Of a stretch of 10,543 bases of DNA, positions 1 to 5,704 are shown one piece after another. A program made the translations under genes and the position numbers. Numbering within the stretch: the stretch's first letter is position 1; each line of letters begins with the position of its first letter. This stretch comes from Kiritimatiellales bacterium (lineage in GTDB: Bacteria; Verrucomicrobiota; Kiritimatiellia; Kiritimatiellales; Tichowtungiaceae): contig JAQUXG010000042.1 of the NCBI GenBank assembly GCA_028692515.1, forward strand, positions 1 through 10,543. The letters run 5' to 3'. The notes beneath the pieces were generated by a model that was not told the origin of the DNA, searched no databases, and saw only the letters and a program-made list of their open reading frames with translations.

Positions 1-504
1 GGCCACGACAGCGGATATCACGGCGCTCAAATCGTAACCATCAACGCTGACACCTTTCTGCAAACGGATAACGTATCGATCCCGACCGGCGAAGAAAATC
101 CGGTCGCCGGAACCCCGCTTGATTTCCGTACGCCGCACGCCATCGGCGGGCGCATCAATGCCGACCACGAACAGATCCGTTTTGGCAACGGGTATGACCA
201 TAACTTCTGCCTTAATAAAAAAGCAGAGGGAGAGCTGAGTCTTGCCGCACGTGCCGAAGATCCGCTCAGCGGCCGCATCCTGGAAGTCTGGACCACCGAG
301 CCGGGCGTGCAATTTTATACCGGCAACTTTCTGGACGGAACGATAAAAGGAAAAGGCGGCGGCATCTACGTCCGCCGCAGCGGCTTCTGTTTCGAAACCC
401 AGCACTATCCTGATGCGCCCAACCAGCCGCAGTTCCCAAACACCATCCTGCGCCCCGGCACTCCTTTCAGATCGCAGACGATCTATAAATTCTCAGCGTG
501 CTGA
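1..504 (+). CDS. galM: Aldose 1-epimerase (galactose mutarotase), C-terminal part
   Basis: The frame is open from base 1 and ends at TGA 502-504, so this is the last 167 codons of a gene whose start lies left of the window. GalM interconverts the alpha and beta anomers of hexoses such as galactose, feeding the Leloir pathway. Visible family signatures in order are GHDSG (residues 1-5 of the fragment), a TINADTF stretch, IPTGE, DFRTPHAIGGRI, GYDHNF, TTEPGVQFYTGNFLDG and FETQHYPDAPNQP. The Glu of FETQH (codon 394-396) matches the family's general base. The catalytic His of the NHxYFNL motif would lie just upstream, outside the window. The tail ILRPG...TIYKF is typical of the family, so the C-terminus is complete. 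No clear terminator follows. Confidence 0.93.
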   Translation, partial: GHDSGYHGAQIVTINADTFLQTDNVSIPTGEENPVAGTPLDFRTPHAIGGRINADHEQIRFGNGYDHNFCLNKKAEGELSLAARAEDPLSGRILEVWTTEPGVQFYTGNFLDGTIKGKGGGIYVRRSGFCFETQHYPDAPNQPQFPNTILRPGTPFRSQTIYKFSAC

Positions 505-608
505 CATGAAAGATACGCCTTGGTGCACATAAAAATTGCCTTATACGAAATCAAGTTGAGTGGTATCGATAGGCACCGAAAAAAAAGGTTCTACCACCCG
601 CGTCGCTA

Positions 609-638
609 GAGAGGTCCCGAGAGGCTCCGAGGGGCGGG
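609..638. repeat. Degenerate 10-bp tandem repeat, three units
   Basis: The units GAGAGGTCCC, GAGAGGCTCC and GAGGGGCGGG follow each other directly in the 168-base gap between galM and the lipoprotein gene. Both flanking genes read toward this gap. The rest of the gap holds a run of eight A (579-586), which would be a T-run for transcription leftward from the lipoprotein gene. I could not find a convincing stem next to it, so no terminator is called. Confidence 0.5.
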
Positions 639-672
639 GATTGTTACCCGATTTGGGAAAATTTATTTAAGT

Positions 673-1110
673 TTAGTCGCTCGGGAATTTATTTGTTAGA
701 CCATGGCTGCTAAATTGAACCTTTGAGGTTTTCTTGCCATCGGATCCAATAGATATGGTTTTTTTGATATTCAGGAGGGATGCAAAGGCTTCTGAACCAT
801 TTTCTTTCATCATAATAGAAATTTCTTGATTCGCATCTTTTTCACTTGAGCATGGAAGTTTGTACCGTACGGTCAATGGGGTGGTTGAATTAGAATTATA
901 GGAAATACTTTCTAATTCAAGTGTATCCATTTTGATGTTTGGATTAAGTTCTTCAATTATTTTCTGACACACAGAGTGAAGTCTGTTTGTTTCGATAGTG
1001 ATAACAGGGCGAACGCTGTCATTTTCGGATTTATGAGTGCTGTCGAGTGTTGTGCACCCCATTAACGCCATTATACTTAGGGTCATTAGGCTGAGCTTTA
1101 TTTGTTTCAT
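673..1110 (-). CDS. Small lipoprotein of unknown function
   Basis: This encodes 145 residues. I chose the ATG at 1110 because AGGAG (1116-1120) sits five bases upstream and the protein then opens with a classical lipoprotein signal, MKQIKLSLMTLSIMALMGC, with Cys19 as the predicted lipidated residue. An upstream in-frame ATG at 1203 would add 31 residues with no signal character. The mature part has no motif I recognise; it holds two further cysteines (in SVCQK and PCSSE) that could form a disulfide in the periplasm. The gene is clearly AT-richer than its neighbours, which suggests recent acquisition. It stands alone, with 168 bases to galM and 257 to rsmA. Confidence 0.75.
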   Translation of the reverse strand: MKQIKLSLMTLSIMALMGCTTLDSTHKSENDSVRPVITIETNRLHSVCQKIIEELNPNIKMDTLELESISYNSNSTTPLTVRYKLPCSSEKDANQEISIMMKENGSEAFASLLNIKKTISIGSDGKKTSKVQFSSHGLTNKFPSD

Positions 1111-1329
1111 ATTTTCTCCTTTCCAACAATTTATTAGACAGAAACGAGTTTCCGCCCATTTCGTTTTTTCTGTGTCCCGTTTCACGTGATAGGCAGAGTA
1201 CAAAGAGAATTATCCGGCGGAAAGATAAATTCTTTTCGAAGCGGGGTGCGTCCGTAATGTCTTTTTCAGCAAGAGATTGTGCCGCAATTGACGGGGATTG
1301 TACTTTTCCGCCGCATCGGGGAGTCGTCG

Positions 1330-1351
1330 GCCTAATCCCGTTGCGTTAGGC
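1330..1351 (-). terminator. Possible hairpin downstream of rsmA
   Basis: GCCTAA (1330-1335) and TTAGGC (1346-1351) form a 6-bp stem with a 10-base loop, 17 bases past the rsmA stop. No T-run follows in the leftward direction, so an intrinsic terminator is only a weak suggestion. The heptamer CCCGTTG also occurs twice nearby (1337-1343 and 1359-1365). Confidence 0.22.
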
Positions 1352-1367
1352 GGAGAGACCCGTTGTT

Positions 1368-2324
1368 TTATGAACGCGCCAAGGCGGCCCACTGTTCAAT
1401 GGGAATTTGTTCCGGCCTCGTCGCGGGATCAATGCCGCATTTTTCCAACCCTTGGAAAAATTCCGGCAAATTGTTCCGAAGGTTGGAACCGATCTGCTTG
1501 CGGCGCTGGGTAAAGACGGTTTTAACCAGTCGCTTAAAGCGGGCATAGTCCGGCACCTCGGCCAGCGGCGCGGCGCGTTTTTCAAAACGAACGACGGCTG
1601 ACCACACTTTCGGCGCGGGCATAAAACAGGTCGGGCTGACGTTTTTGATATTCTTCACTTCATAGTTCAATTGCGACCAGATGGCCAGCGGCCCGAAGGT
1701 TTTGCTGCCCGGCTGAGCCGTCAGGCGGTCGGCCACTTCCTTTTGAATCATGAAGATCATTTTCTCCGGCAGCGGCGCGGCTTCAAGCGCGTTGACGATA
1801 AAACGGCTACCGACGGAGTAGGGCAGGTTGGCCACAATTTTATTCACGCCGCCCGAGAACAGCTCATTCAGATTCACGTCGAGCACGTCGGTTTCTAAAA
1901 GTTCCAAGGTTTGGAAGTGGGTACGAAGATGCGAGACCATCGTCCGGTCTTTTTCGATCGCAATCAGTTTGTCGGTTTCAGCCAGCAGTACCTGAGTCAG
2001 CGCGCCGAGTCCGGGGCCGATTTCCAGCAGCTGATCGTCCGGCTTAATTTTCGCTGCTGCGACGATGATGCCGAGGATGTTGCCGTCGATCAGATAGTTC
2101 TGTCCGAGACCTTTGTTCGGACGGTGCTCCAGCGAATCGAGCAGCGCGCGAATGACGGACGGGTTTGATAGTTTTGCCACTCCCGCCGGTCGTTGCCCCG
2201 CCGCATTTGCGGCGGAGCCTCTCTCGCTATGCTCGGGTCCAATGGTTGCCTCTCCACTTCGTTCCGTTGCCGTCGCAATAGCGACAGCCTCTCTCGACTT
2301 TGTCTCGGGTGGAACTTTTTCCAT
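1368..2324 (-). CDS. rsmA: 16S rRNA (adenine1518-N6/adenine1519-N6)-dimethyltransferase RsmA/KsgA
   Basis: The protein has 318 residues from ATG 2324. RsmA dimethylates two adjacent adenines in helix 45 of 16S rRNA late in 30S assembly, using S-adenosylmethionine. Seen in order: GLGQNYLID (72-80), the SAM-binding LEIGPGLGALT (100-110), the catalytic NLPY (166-169), QKEVADRL (194-201), FMPAPKVWSAVV (234-245) and TQRRKQ (272-277). The start overlaps the pdxA stop as TAATG, so translation is probably coupled. The first 48 or so residues are low-complexity and repeat-derived; family similarity begins near residue 51. A GTG at 2180 would give a 270-residue protein of ordinary length, so the true start is open. 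Two palindromes are translated as FQTLE (137-141) and FQGLE (290-294), and a near-palindrome encodes part of residues 279-284. Confidence 0.96.
   Translation of the reverse strand: MEKVPPETKSREAVAIATATERSGEATIGPEHSERGSAANAAGQRPAGVAKLSNPSVIRALLDSLEHRPNKGLGQNYLIDGNILGIIVAAAKIKPDDQLLEIGPGLGALTQVLLAETDKLIAIEKDRTMVSHLRTHFQTLELLETDVLDVNLNELFSGGVNKIVANLPYSVGSRFIVNALEAAPLPEKMIFMIQKEVADRLTAQPGSKTFGPLAIWSQLNYEVKNIKNVSPTCFMPAPKVWSAVVRFEKRAAPLAEVPDYARFKRLVKTVFTQRRKQIGSNLRNNLPEFFQGLEKCGIDPATRPEQIPIEQWAALARS
1443..1457. repeat. TTCCAANNNTTGGAA palindrome, site 1 (in rsmA)
   Basis: Perfect match with CCC spacer. Symmetry extends to 1439-1461, giving 10-bp arms. It is read in rsmA as FQGLE. Confidence 0.95.
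1474..1488. repeat. Near-perfect palindrome, site 2 (in rsmA)
   Basis: TTCCGAAGGTTGGAA has one mismatch to the consensus. Its centre lies 31 bases from the centre of site 1, and with site 1 it forms an imperfect larger inverted repeat. On the coding strand it is in the SxxW phase, with the Trp codon changed to Arg (SNLRN). Confidence 0.8.
1902..1916. repeat. TTCCAANNNTTGGAA palindrome, site 3 (in rsmA)
   Basis: Perfect match with GGT spacer. It is read in rsmA as FQTLE, residues 137-141. Confidence 0.95.
2198..2310. repeat. Repeat-rich segment at the rsmA 5' end
   Basis: This segment holds a perfect hairpin (CCGCCGCA-TT-TGCGGCGG, 2198-2215) and a second one (GTCGC-AATA-GCGAC, 2272-2285). 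It also has three related copies of a motif starting GCCTCTC (2217-2238, 2248-2265, 2287-2310), two of them ending in CTCGGGT. The frame of rsmA stays open through it, so it is either an in-frame N-terminal extension or a leader between pdxA and a downstream rsmA start at 2180. Confidence 0.7.
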
Positions 2325-3226
2325 TATGTTGTCCAAGGGTTGGAACGTTGTGCGAGCTGGATGGCGGTTTCAATGGCGGCGATCATGCTGTCGGGCTTAG
2401 CGACCTCTTTGCCGGCGATATCAAACGCGGTGCCGTGGTCGGGCGAGGTGCGCACGATCGGCAGGCCGAGAGTCAAATTCACTCCGCAGTCGAACGCATG
2501 CATTTTGAGAGGGCCGAGACCCTGATCGTGATACATCGCGACGACTGCATCGTACTGTTTTTCCAATGTTTGGAAAAAAATCACATCGGCCGGAACGGGG
2601 CCAATGGCGTTGAAGCCTTTGGCGCGCGCGGCTTCGATGGCGGGGGCGATGATCGTTGCTTCTTCGTCGCCGAGCGCGCCGCCGTCGCCCGCGTGCGGGT
2701 TGAGTCCGCAGACGCCGATGCGGCCGTTTTTAAATCCGAAGCGGTCGAGTGCTTCGCCGGTCAGTTCGATAGCTTCGAGAATATTTTCTTTCGTCAATGC
2801 GTCGGCCACTTCGCGCAGCGGCAGATGACGCGTGGCGATCGTCACGCGCAGCCCTTTGCCCATCAACATCATACCGTAGCGTTTGGTGCCGGTGAGTTCG
2901 GCGATCATTTCGGTGTGGCCGGGATAGTTGACGCCCGCCCGTTTGAGTCCTTCTTTGCAGATCGGCGCGGTGACCATCGCGTCGAGTTCACCATCAAGAC
3001 AGCCGCGCACGGCGCGTTCAATGGCGGCGACAGCGGTTCGTGATGCTTCGGCGGTAATTTTTCCCGGTGTGATATTTCCGTTGAACGGAATATTCCATGT
3101 GCCATCACCCGCCGGGCCGATCAGAACGAATTCCACATCGTTCCAAACCTTGGAAACGGCTTTGCGGGCGATTTCGGGGCCAATGCCGTTAACGTCACCG
3201 CAGGTTATGCCGATGCGGATGCTCAT
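2324..3226 (-). CDS. pdxA: 4-hydroxythreonine-4-phosphate dehydrogenase PdxA
   Basis: The protein has 300 residues. PdxA oxidises 4-phosphohydroxy-L-threonine with NAD(P) in the DXP-dependent pathway to pyridoxal 5'-phosphate, in the cytoplasm. Family signatures: TCGDVNGIGPEI (8-19), GHTE (103-106), TRHLPLREV (132-140), GLNPHAGDGG (174-183), MYHDQGLGPLK (231-241) and the SPDHGTAFDIAGK stretch (261-273). His134, His178 and His233 have nearly the spacing of the three metal-ligand histidines of E. coli PdxA. The start has GAGG six bases upstream and only 8 bases separate it from the surA stop. The stop overlaps the rsmA start. The family's usual MGDPAGIGPE reads CGDVNGIGPE here. Palindromes encode SKVW (25-28) and FQTLE (218-222). 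Confidence 0.97.
   Translation of the reverse strand: MSIRIGITCGDVNGIGPEIARKAVSKVWNDVEFVLIGPAGDGTWNIPFNGNITPGKITAEASRTAVAAIERAVRGCLDGELDAMVTAPICKEGLKRAGVNYPGHTEMIAELTGTKRYGMMLMGKGLRVTIATRHLPLREVADALTKENILEAIELTGEALDRFGFKNGRIGVCGLNPHAGDGGALGDEEATIIAPAIEAARAKGFNAIGPVPADVIFFQTLEKQYDAVVAMYHDQGLGPLKMHAFDCGVNLTLGLPIVRTSPDHGTAFDIAGKEVAKPDSMIAAIETAIQLAQRSNPWTT
2331..2345. repeat. Near-perfect palindrome, site 4 (pdxA 3' end)
   Basis: GTCCAAGGGTTGGAA differs from the consensus at the outermost base only. It covers codons for SNPW in the last six residues of pdxA and lies 7 bases upstream of the rsmA ATG. Confidence 0.8.
2561..2575. repeat. TTCCAANNNTTGGAA palindrome, site 5 (in pdxA)
   Basis: Perfect match with TGT spacer. 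Symmetry extends to 2558-2578. It is read in pdxA as FQTLE, a few residues before the conserved AMYHDQG motif. Confidence 0.95.
3076..3090. repeat. Variant 15-bp palindrome TTCC-N7-GGAA (in pdxA)
   Basis: TTCCGTTGAACGGAA is a perfect palindrome around one central base. It shares length and outer TTCC/GGAA with the main family but not the inner AA/TT. It could be a divergent member or chance. Confidence 0.4.
3141..3155. repeat. TTCCAANNNTTGGAA palindrome, site 6 (in pdxA)
   Basis: Perfect match with ACC spacer. On the pdxA strand it is in the SxxW phase (SKVWN, residues 25-29), a different codon phase from site 5. Confidence 0.95.
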
Positions 3227-3234
3227 ACGAGACC

Positions 3235-4218
3235 TCAGTACCGTTCAACAAAGTGGTTGGCGGAGATCGATTCGATCAGGGCCTTGTGCAGGCGATCCTG
3301 TTCCGCTTCGAGCAGTTTCGCTTCGATTTGTTTCTGCATATCTTCGAAGGGCACATAACCCTCTTCGCGGCGCTCTTCGACTTTGACGATGTAGAATTCG
3401 CCGGGGGTTTCGATGAGTTCGCTGAGTTGTCCTGCGGACGTTTTCAACAAAGCGGGGCGGAGTTCTTCGCGCACATCTTTGGGATCGCGCCACGGACTGA
3501 CGGCAAGGTCGCCTTCGGAGATCTCTTTAGCCACGGCGTCAAACGAGGCGCCGTCGCGCAGTTTCTGCAACGTGTTTTCTGCCAGCTTCTTTTTGGCGGC
3601 GAGGTCTTCGGCGGTTTTACCTTTGTTGATGAGGATGAAGCGGTATTTGACGTTGAAGGGGATGAAGAACTGCGCTTTTTCTTTTTCGTATTCAGCGAGC
3701 GCGGCGCCGGCCGGAACGCTGGCGCGGCGGGTGACTTCCTGATTATAAAAAACGCGCAGGGTGATCTGCTCGCGGACATCCTGCTTCCATTCATCAAAGG
3801 TCATGCGGCGCGCGGCCAGCGCGCGGGTGAGCAGGGCGCGGTCGTTGTTGAACCGTTCGCGAATCAGCCGGTCGACCTCATCGTCGATGACCCTGTCGGG
3901 AAGCGACAGGCCGCGTGTTTTGGTTTCAGCTTTGATTAAGGCTTCTTCGATCAGCGCTTCGCGGGCGTCCAGATAGGCGGCCTGCATGCGTTCGGCGAGT
4001 TCCTTGCCTTTGTAGTTGCGCATGAGCTGCTGCACATAGGGCGCGGCGCTTTCGCGCACTTCGCCGTAGGTGACGATGGTGCTGTCCACGCGCGCGGCGT
4101 ACCCGTCGATGGCCGTGATGGTCGGGCCGTTGGTGGAGACGACCGCCGGAGGAATGTCAGGGGTCTGAGCAAAGAGCGCCGGGGCAATCAGGGCGATGGA
4201 TAAAATGAATTTTTTCAT
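3235..4218 (-). CDS. surA: SurA-like periplasmic chaperone/peptidyl-prolyl isomerase
   Basis: The protein has 327 residues, with a signal peptide (MKKFILSIALIAPALFA, cleavage probably before QTPD). SurA escorts unfolded outer-membrane proteins through the periplasm. Residues about 38-165 look like the helical SurA N-domain (VDSTIVTYGEV, EALIEEALIKAE, DEVDRLI, FDEWKQDVREQI). Residues about 190-285 look like one parvulin (PPIC) domain (YRFILI, GASFDAVAKEISEGD, LKTSAGQLSELIETPGEFYIVKVEER). The canonical E. coli protein has two parvulin domains and about 430 residues, so this is a shorter, single-domain form. No Shine-Dalgarno sequence precedes the ATG, and a -10-like box lies 9 bases upstream. 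It is the first gene of a surA-pdxA-rsmA operon. A different SurA_N/PpiC paralog remains possible, but the synteny favours surA. Confidence 0.87.
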   Translation of the reverse strand: MKKFILSIALIAPALFAQTPDIPPAVVSTNGPTITAIDGYAARVDSTIVTYGEVRESAAPYVQQLMRNYKGKELAERMQAAYLDAREALIEEALIKAETKTRGLSLPDRVIDDEVDRLIRERFNNDRALLTRALAARRMTFDEWKQDVREQITLRVFYNQEVTRRASVPAGAALAEYEKEKAQFFIPFNVKYRFILINKGKTAEDLAAKKKLAENTLQKLRDGASFDAVAKEISEGDLAVSPWRDPKDVREELRPALLKTSAGQLSELIETPGEFYIVKVEERREEGYVPFEDMQKQIEAKLLEAEQDRLHKALIESISANHFVERY

Positions 4219-4227
4219 AAGAGCGGC

Positions 4228-4256
4228 ATTATGCTTGAAGCGTGCCCGCTGTGCAA
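4228..4256 (-). promoter_or_regulatory. Candidate promoter of surA operon
   Basis: On the minus strand, TTGCAC (4256-4251) and CATAAT (4233-4228) are 17 bases apart. The -10 box ends 9 bases before the surA ATG, so the transcript would start at or just before the start codon. This agrees with the missing ribosome binding site. Confidence 0.45.
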
Positions 4257-4282
4257 CGGCTTTTCCCGGCGGCTTCCGGGTG

Positions 4283-4310
4283 TTGAAACGACGTGCGAAT
4301 CCGGTAGGAT
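4283..4310 (+). promoter_or_regulatory. Candidate promoter of the 59-residue lipoprotein gene
   Basis: TTGAAA (4283-4288) and TAGGAT (4305-4310) are 16 bases apart. Transcription would begin shortly before the strong ribosome site AAGGAGG (4321-4327). It faces away from the surA promoter. Confidence 0.42.
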
Positions 4311-4332
4311 CTTCCCTGCAAAGGAGGCCTGA

Positions 4333-4512
4333 ATGAAGAATAGTATCTGTCTTTTGGTAATCGGGCTGATGCTGACGGGATGTTCAAAATCCGAGGAGAT
4401 GACGGACAAAGCAGCCAGCAACCTCGTTAGCCGCATCCAATCCCCGATCGATCAGGCCCGCGCGGTTTCTGCGAAGGCCGCCGCCACGCGCGAGGCCGAC
4501 GTGCAAAAGTGA
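4333..4512 (+). CDS. Very small lipoprotein, 59 residues
   Basis: ATG 4333 follows a near-ideal Shine-Dalgarno sequence, AAGGAGG (4321-4327), by five bases. The product starts MKNSICLLVIGLMLTGC, with a clear lipobox LTGC and lipidated Cys17. The mature part of 43 residues is charged and alanine-rich and probably one helix (MTDKAASNLVSRI, then QARAVSAKAAATREADVQK). I know no family for it. It is read opposite to everything around it, between surA (divergent) and pgsA (convergent, stops only 4 bases apart). The C-terminal helix resembles short helical outer-membrane lipoproteins in character only. The strong ribosome site and signal sequence make it a real gene despite its size. Confidence 0.8.
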   Translation: MKNSICLLVIGLMLTGCSKSEEMTDKAASNLVSRIQSPIDQARAVSAKAAATREADVQK

Positions 4513-4516
4513 ACCG

Positions 4517-5101
4517 TTATTTCGCGTCCGTGGTTTCGGAGAGCAGGTGGCGGTTCTGCCAGAAATAGATCAGGCCGCTCCAGACGGTCAGCGCAGTGAC
4601 CACGCCGGCAGAGCCCTGTACCAGAATCCAGAAGAGATCGGTTTCCATAAAACTCAGCGGATAAACGGAGTAGGCGGCCAGCAACAGCAGGACGGCGCTG
4701 ATGAAGACCATCTGCCAGATGGTTTTGTGTTTTCCCCAGCGTCCGGCGGCGAGAACAACTCCCTTATCGGCCACCAGCAGGCGCAGGCCGGTTACCATCA
4801 TTTCACGTGCCAGAATCAGTGTGACCATCCATGCGGACATGATGCCCGTTTCGACAAACCCGATAAAGGCGGCGGCGGTCAGAACTTTGTCGGCCAGCGG
4901 ATCCATCAGCTTGCCGAAATCAGAACAGCCGTACACCGTGCGGGCCAGATGGCCGTCCAGCGCGTCGGTCAGGGCGGCGATACCGAAAAAGACCACGGCG
5001 GCGATCTCCGAGCCGGGGAATGAAATGCTCAGGCAGAGCATGAAAAAGCCGGCGAGAACAAAACGGCTGAGAGTCAGCAGATTCGGGGGATTCATTTTCA
5101 T
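4517..5101 (-). CDS. pgsA: CDP-diacylglycerol-glycerol-3-phosphate 3-phosphatidyltransferase
   Basis: The protein has 194 residues. PgsA makes phosphatidylglycerophosphate from CDP-diacylglycerol and glycerol 3-phosphate at the inner membrane, the committed step to phosphatidylglycerol and cardiolipin. The CDP-alcohol phosphotransferase signature D-x2-DG-x2-AR-x8-G-x3-D-x3-D is intact (Asp46, Asp49, Gly50, Ala53, Arg54, Gly63, Asp67, Asp71). The N-terminal NPPNLLTLSR is typical of PgsA, and several hydrophobic segments follow. The start ATG at 5101 overlaps the stop of the upstream rodZ-like gene as ATGA, which implies coupled translation; a second ATG at 5095 is also possible. It is the last gene of the ftsK operon. 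Confidence 0.94.
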   Translation of the reverse strand: MKMNPPNLLTLSRFVLAGFFMLCLSISFPGSEIAAVVFFGIAALTDALDGHLARTVYGCSDFGKLMDPLADKVLTAAAFIGFVETGIMSAWMVTLILAREMMVTGLRLLVADKGVVLAAGRWGKHKTIWQMVFISAVLLLLAAYSVYPLSFMETDLFWILVQGSAGVVTALTVWSGLIYFWQNRHLLSETTDAK

Positions 5102-5700
5102 CGGGAACTTTCAATTTTATCGGGGTTCACAAGATAGAGATCGGGAAGCGGTTCATCGAGCAGTTTGCGGGCGGCCTTGATTTGCGGCTCCGGAGCGGCC
5201 GGTTTTTCCGCCGCGCGGCGACGCGCGCAGTTGGTGGCACTGACGATTAGAACGACCAGCACCAGCACGGCGGCAATTCCCCCGGCGAGAATACGAATGT
5301 CTTTGACCGGCGGTATTTTAACCTTGGAAATCAGACGTTTCGGAACGCCGAGCCATGCGCCGGGATGAAAGTTAACCGGCAGCCATTTCAGATTAAAAGA
5401 GAATGGAACGGGCGGGCGGGAGTTTTTCTGCAACTGACTGTTTTCGTCCATCAACGGTTTCTGGCCGGGGGCGTGGCGCAGCAGATATTCATCAATCAGC
5501 GGCTCCGGATCGAGACCGAGATAATCGGCATAGAGGCGGATGAATCCCTTGGCGTACATGGGCGCGGCCATAACGGAAAAATCATCCGCTTCCATGGCGA
5601 CGATGAGTTTCGTCAGGGTTTTTGTCGCGAGTCCGGCGTCGTGTTCGCTGGCTCCTTTGGCCTCGCGCGCGGCCTTTAACTGCTGTCCGAGTGTCGCCAT
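5098..5700 (-). CDS. rodZ: RodZ-like helix-turn-helix membrane protein
   Basis: The protein has 200 residues. I chose ATG 5700 because AGGAG lies about eight bases upstream (inside the ftsK 3' end) and the product then opens MATLGQQLKAAREAKG, the usual beginning of the RodZ helix-turn-helix domain. An ATG at 5742 would only add 14 residues. Residues 1-75 form the HTH region (TLGQQL, TKTLTKLIVAMEADDF, PMYAKGFIRLYADYLGLDP). A linker of about 60 residues follows, then a transmembrane segment (136-156) with a basic stretch just after it, and a short tail to residue 200. In RodZ the HTH binds MreB and links it to the cell-wall elongation machinery. The C-terminal periplasmic domain of E. coli RodZ is essentially missing. 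Confidence 0.83.
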   Translation of the reverse strand: MATLGQQLKAAREAKGASEHDAGLATKTLTKLIVAMEADDFSVMAAPMYAKGFIRLYADYLGLDPEPLIDEYLLRHAPGQKPLMDENSQLQKNSRPPVPFSFNLKWLPVNFHPGAWLGVPKRLISKVKIPPVKDIRILAGGIAAVLVLVVLIVSATNCARRRAAEKPAAPEPQIKAARKLLDEPLPDLYLVNPDKIESSR

Positions 5701-5704
5701 GCGG

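Noticed and set aside
537..586. Possible terminator of TGCCT/AGGCA plus an A-run
   Set aside because: Five-base stem with a 29-base loop, and the A-run is on the wrong side for galM; not convincing for either gene.
1210..1392. 60-codon minus-strand frame overlapping the rsmA 3' end
   Set aside because: It overlaps conserved rsmA codons in another frame, has no ribosome site and no motif.
2238..2248. TCCAATGGTTG, resembling the palindrome core
   Set aside because: Only the inner CAA-N3-TTG symmetry is kept and the outer arm on one side is lost; too weak to count as a site.
2300..3043. Plus-strand open frame of 247 codons opposite pdxA
   Set aside because: Antisense shadow of pdxA, without domain motifs or a ribosome site.
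4265..4280. CCCGG-N6-CCGGG hairpin between surA and the small lipoprotein
   Set aside because: A 5-bp stem without a T-run in either direction; not enough for a terminator, and a regulatory role cannot be shown.
5322..5330. CCTTGGAAA in the rodZ-like gene
   Set aside because: A single half-site without its partner arm.
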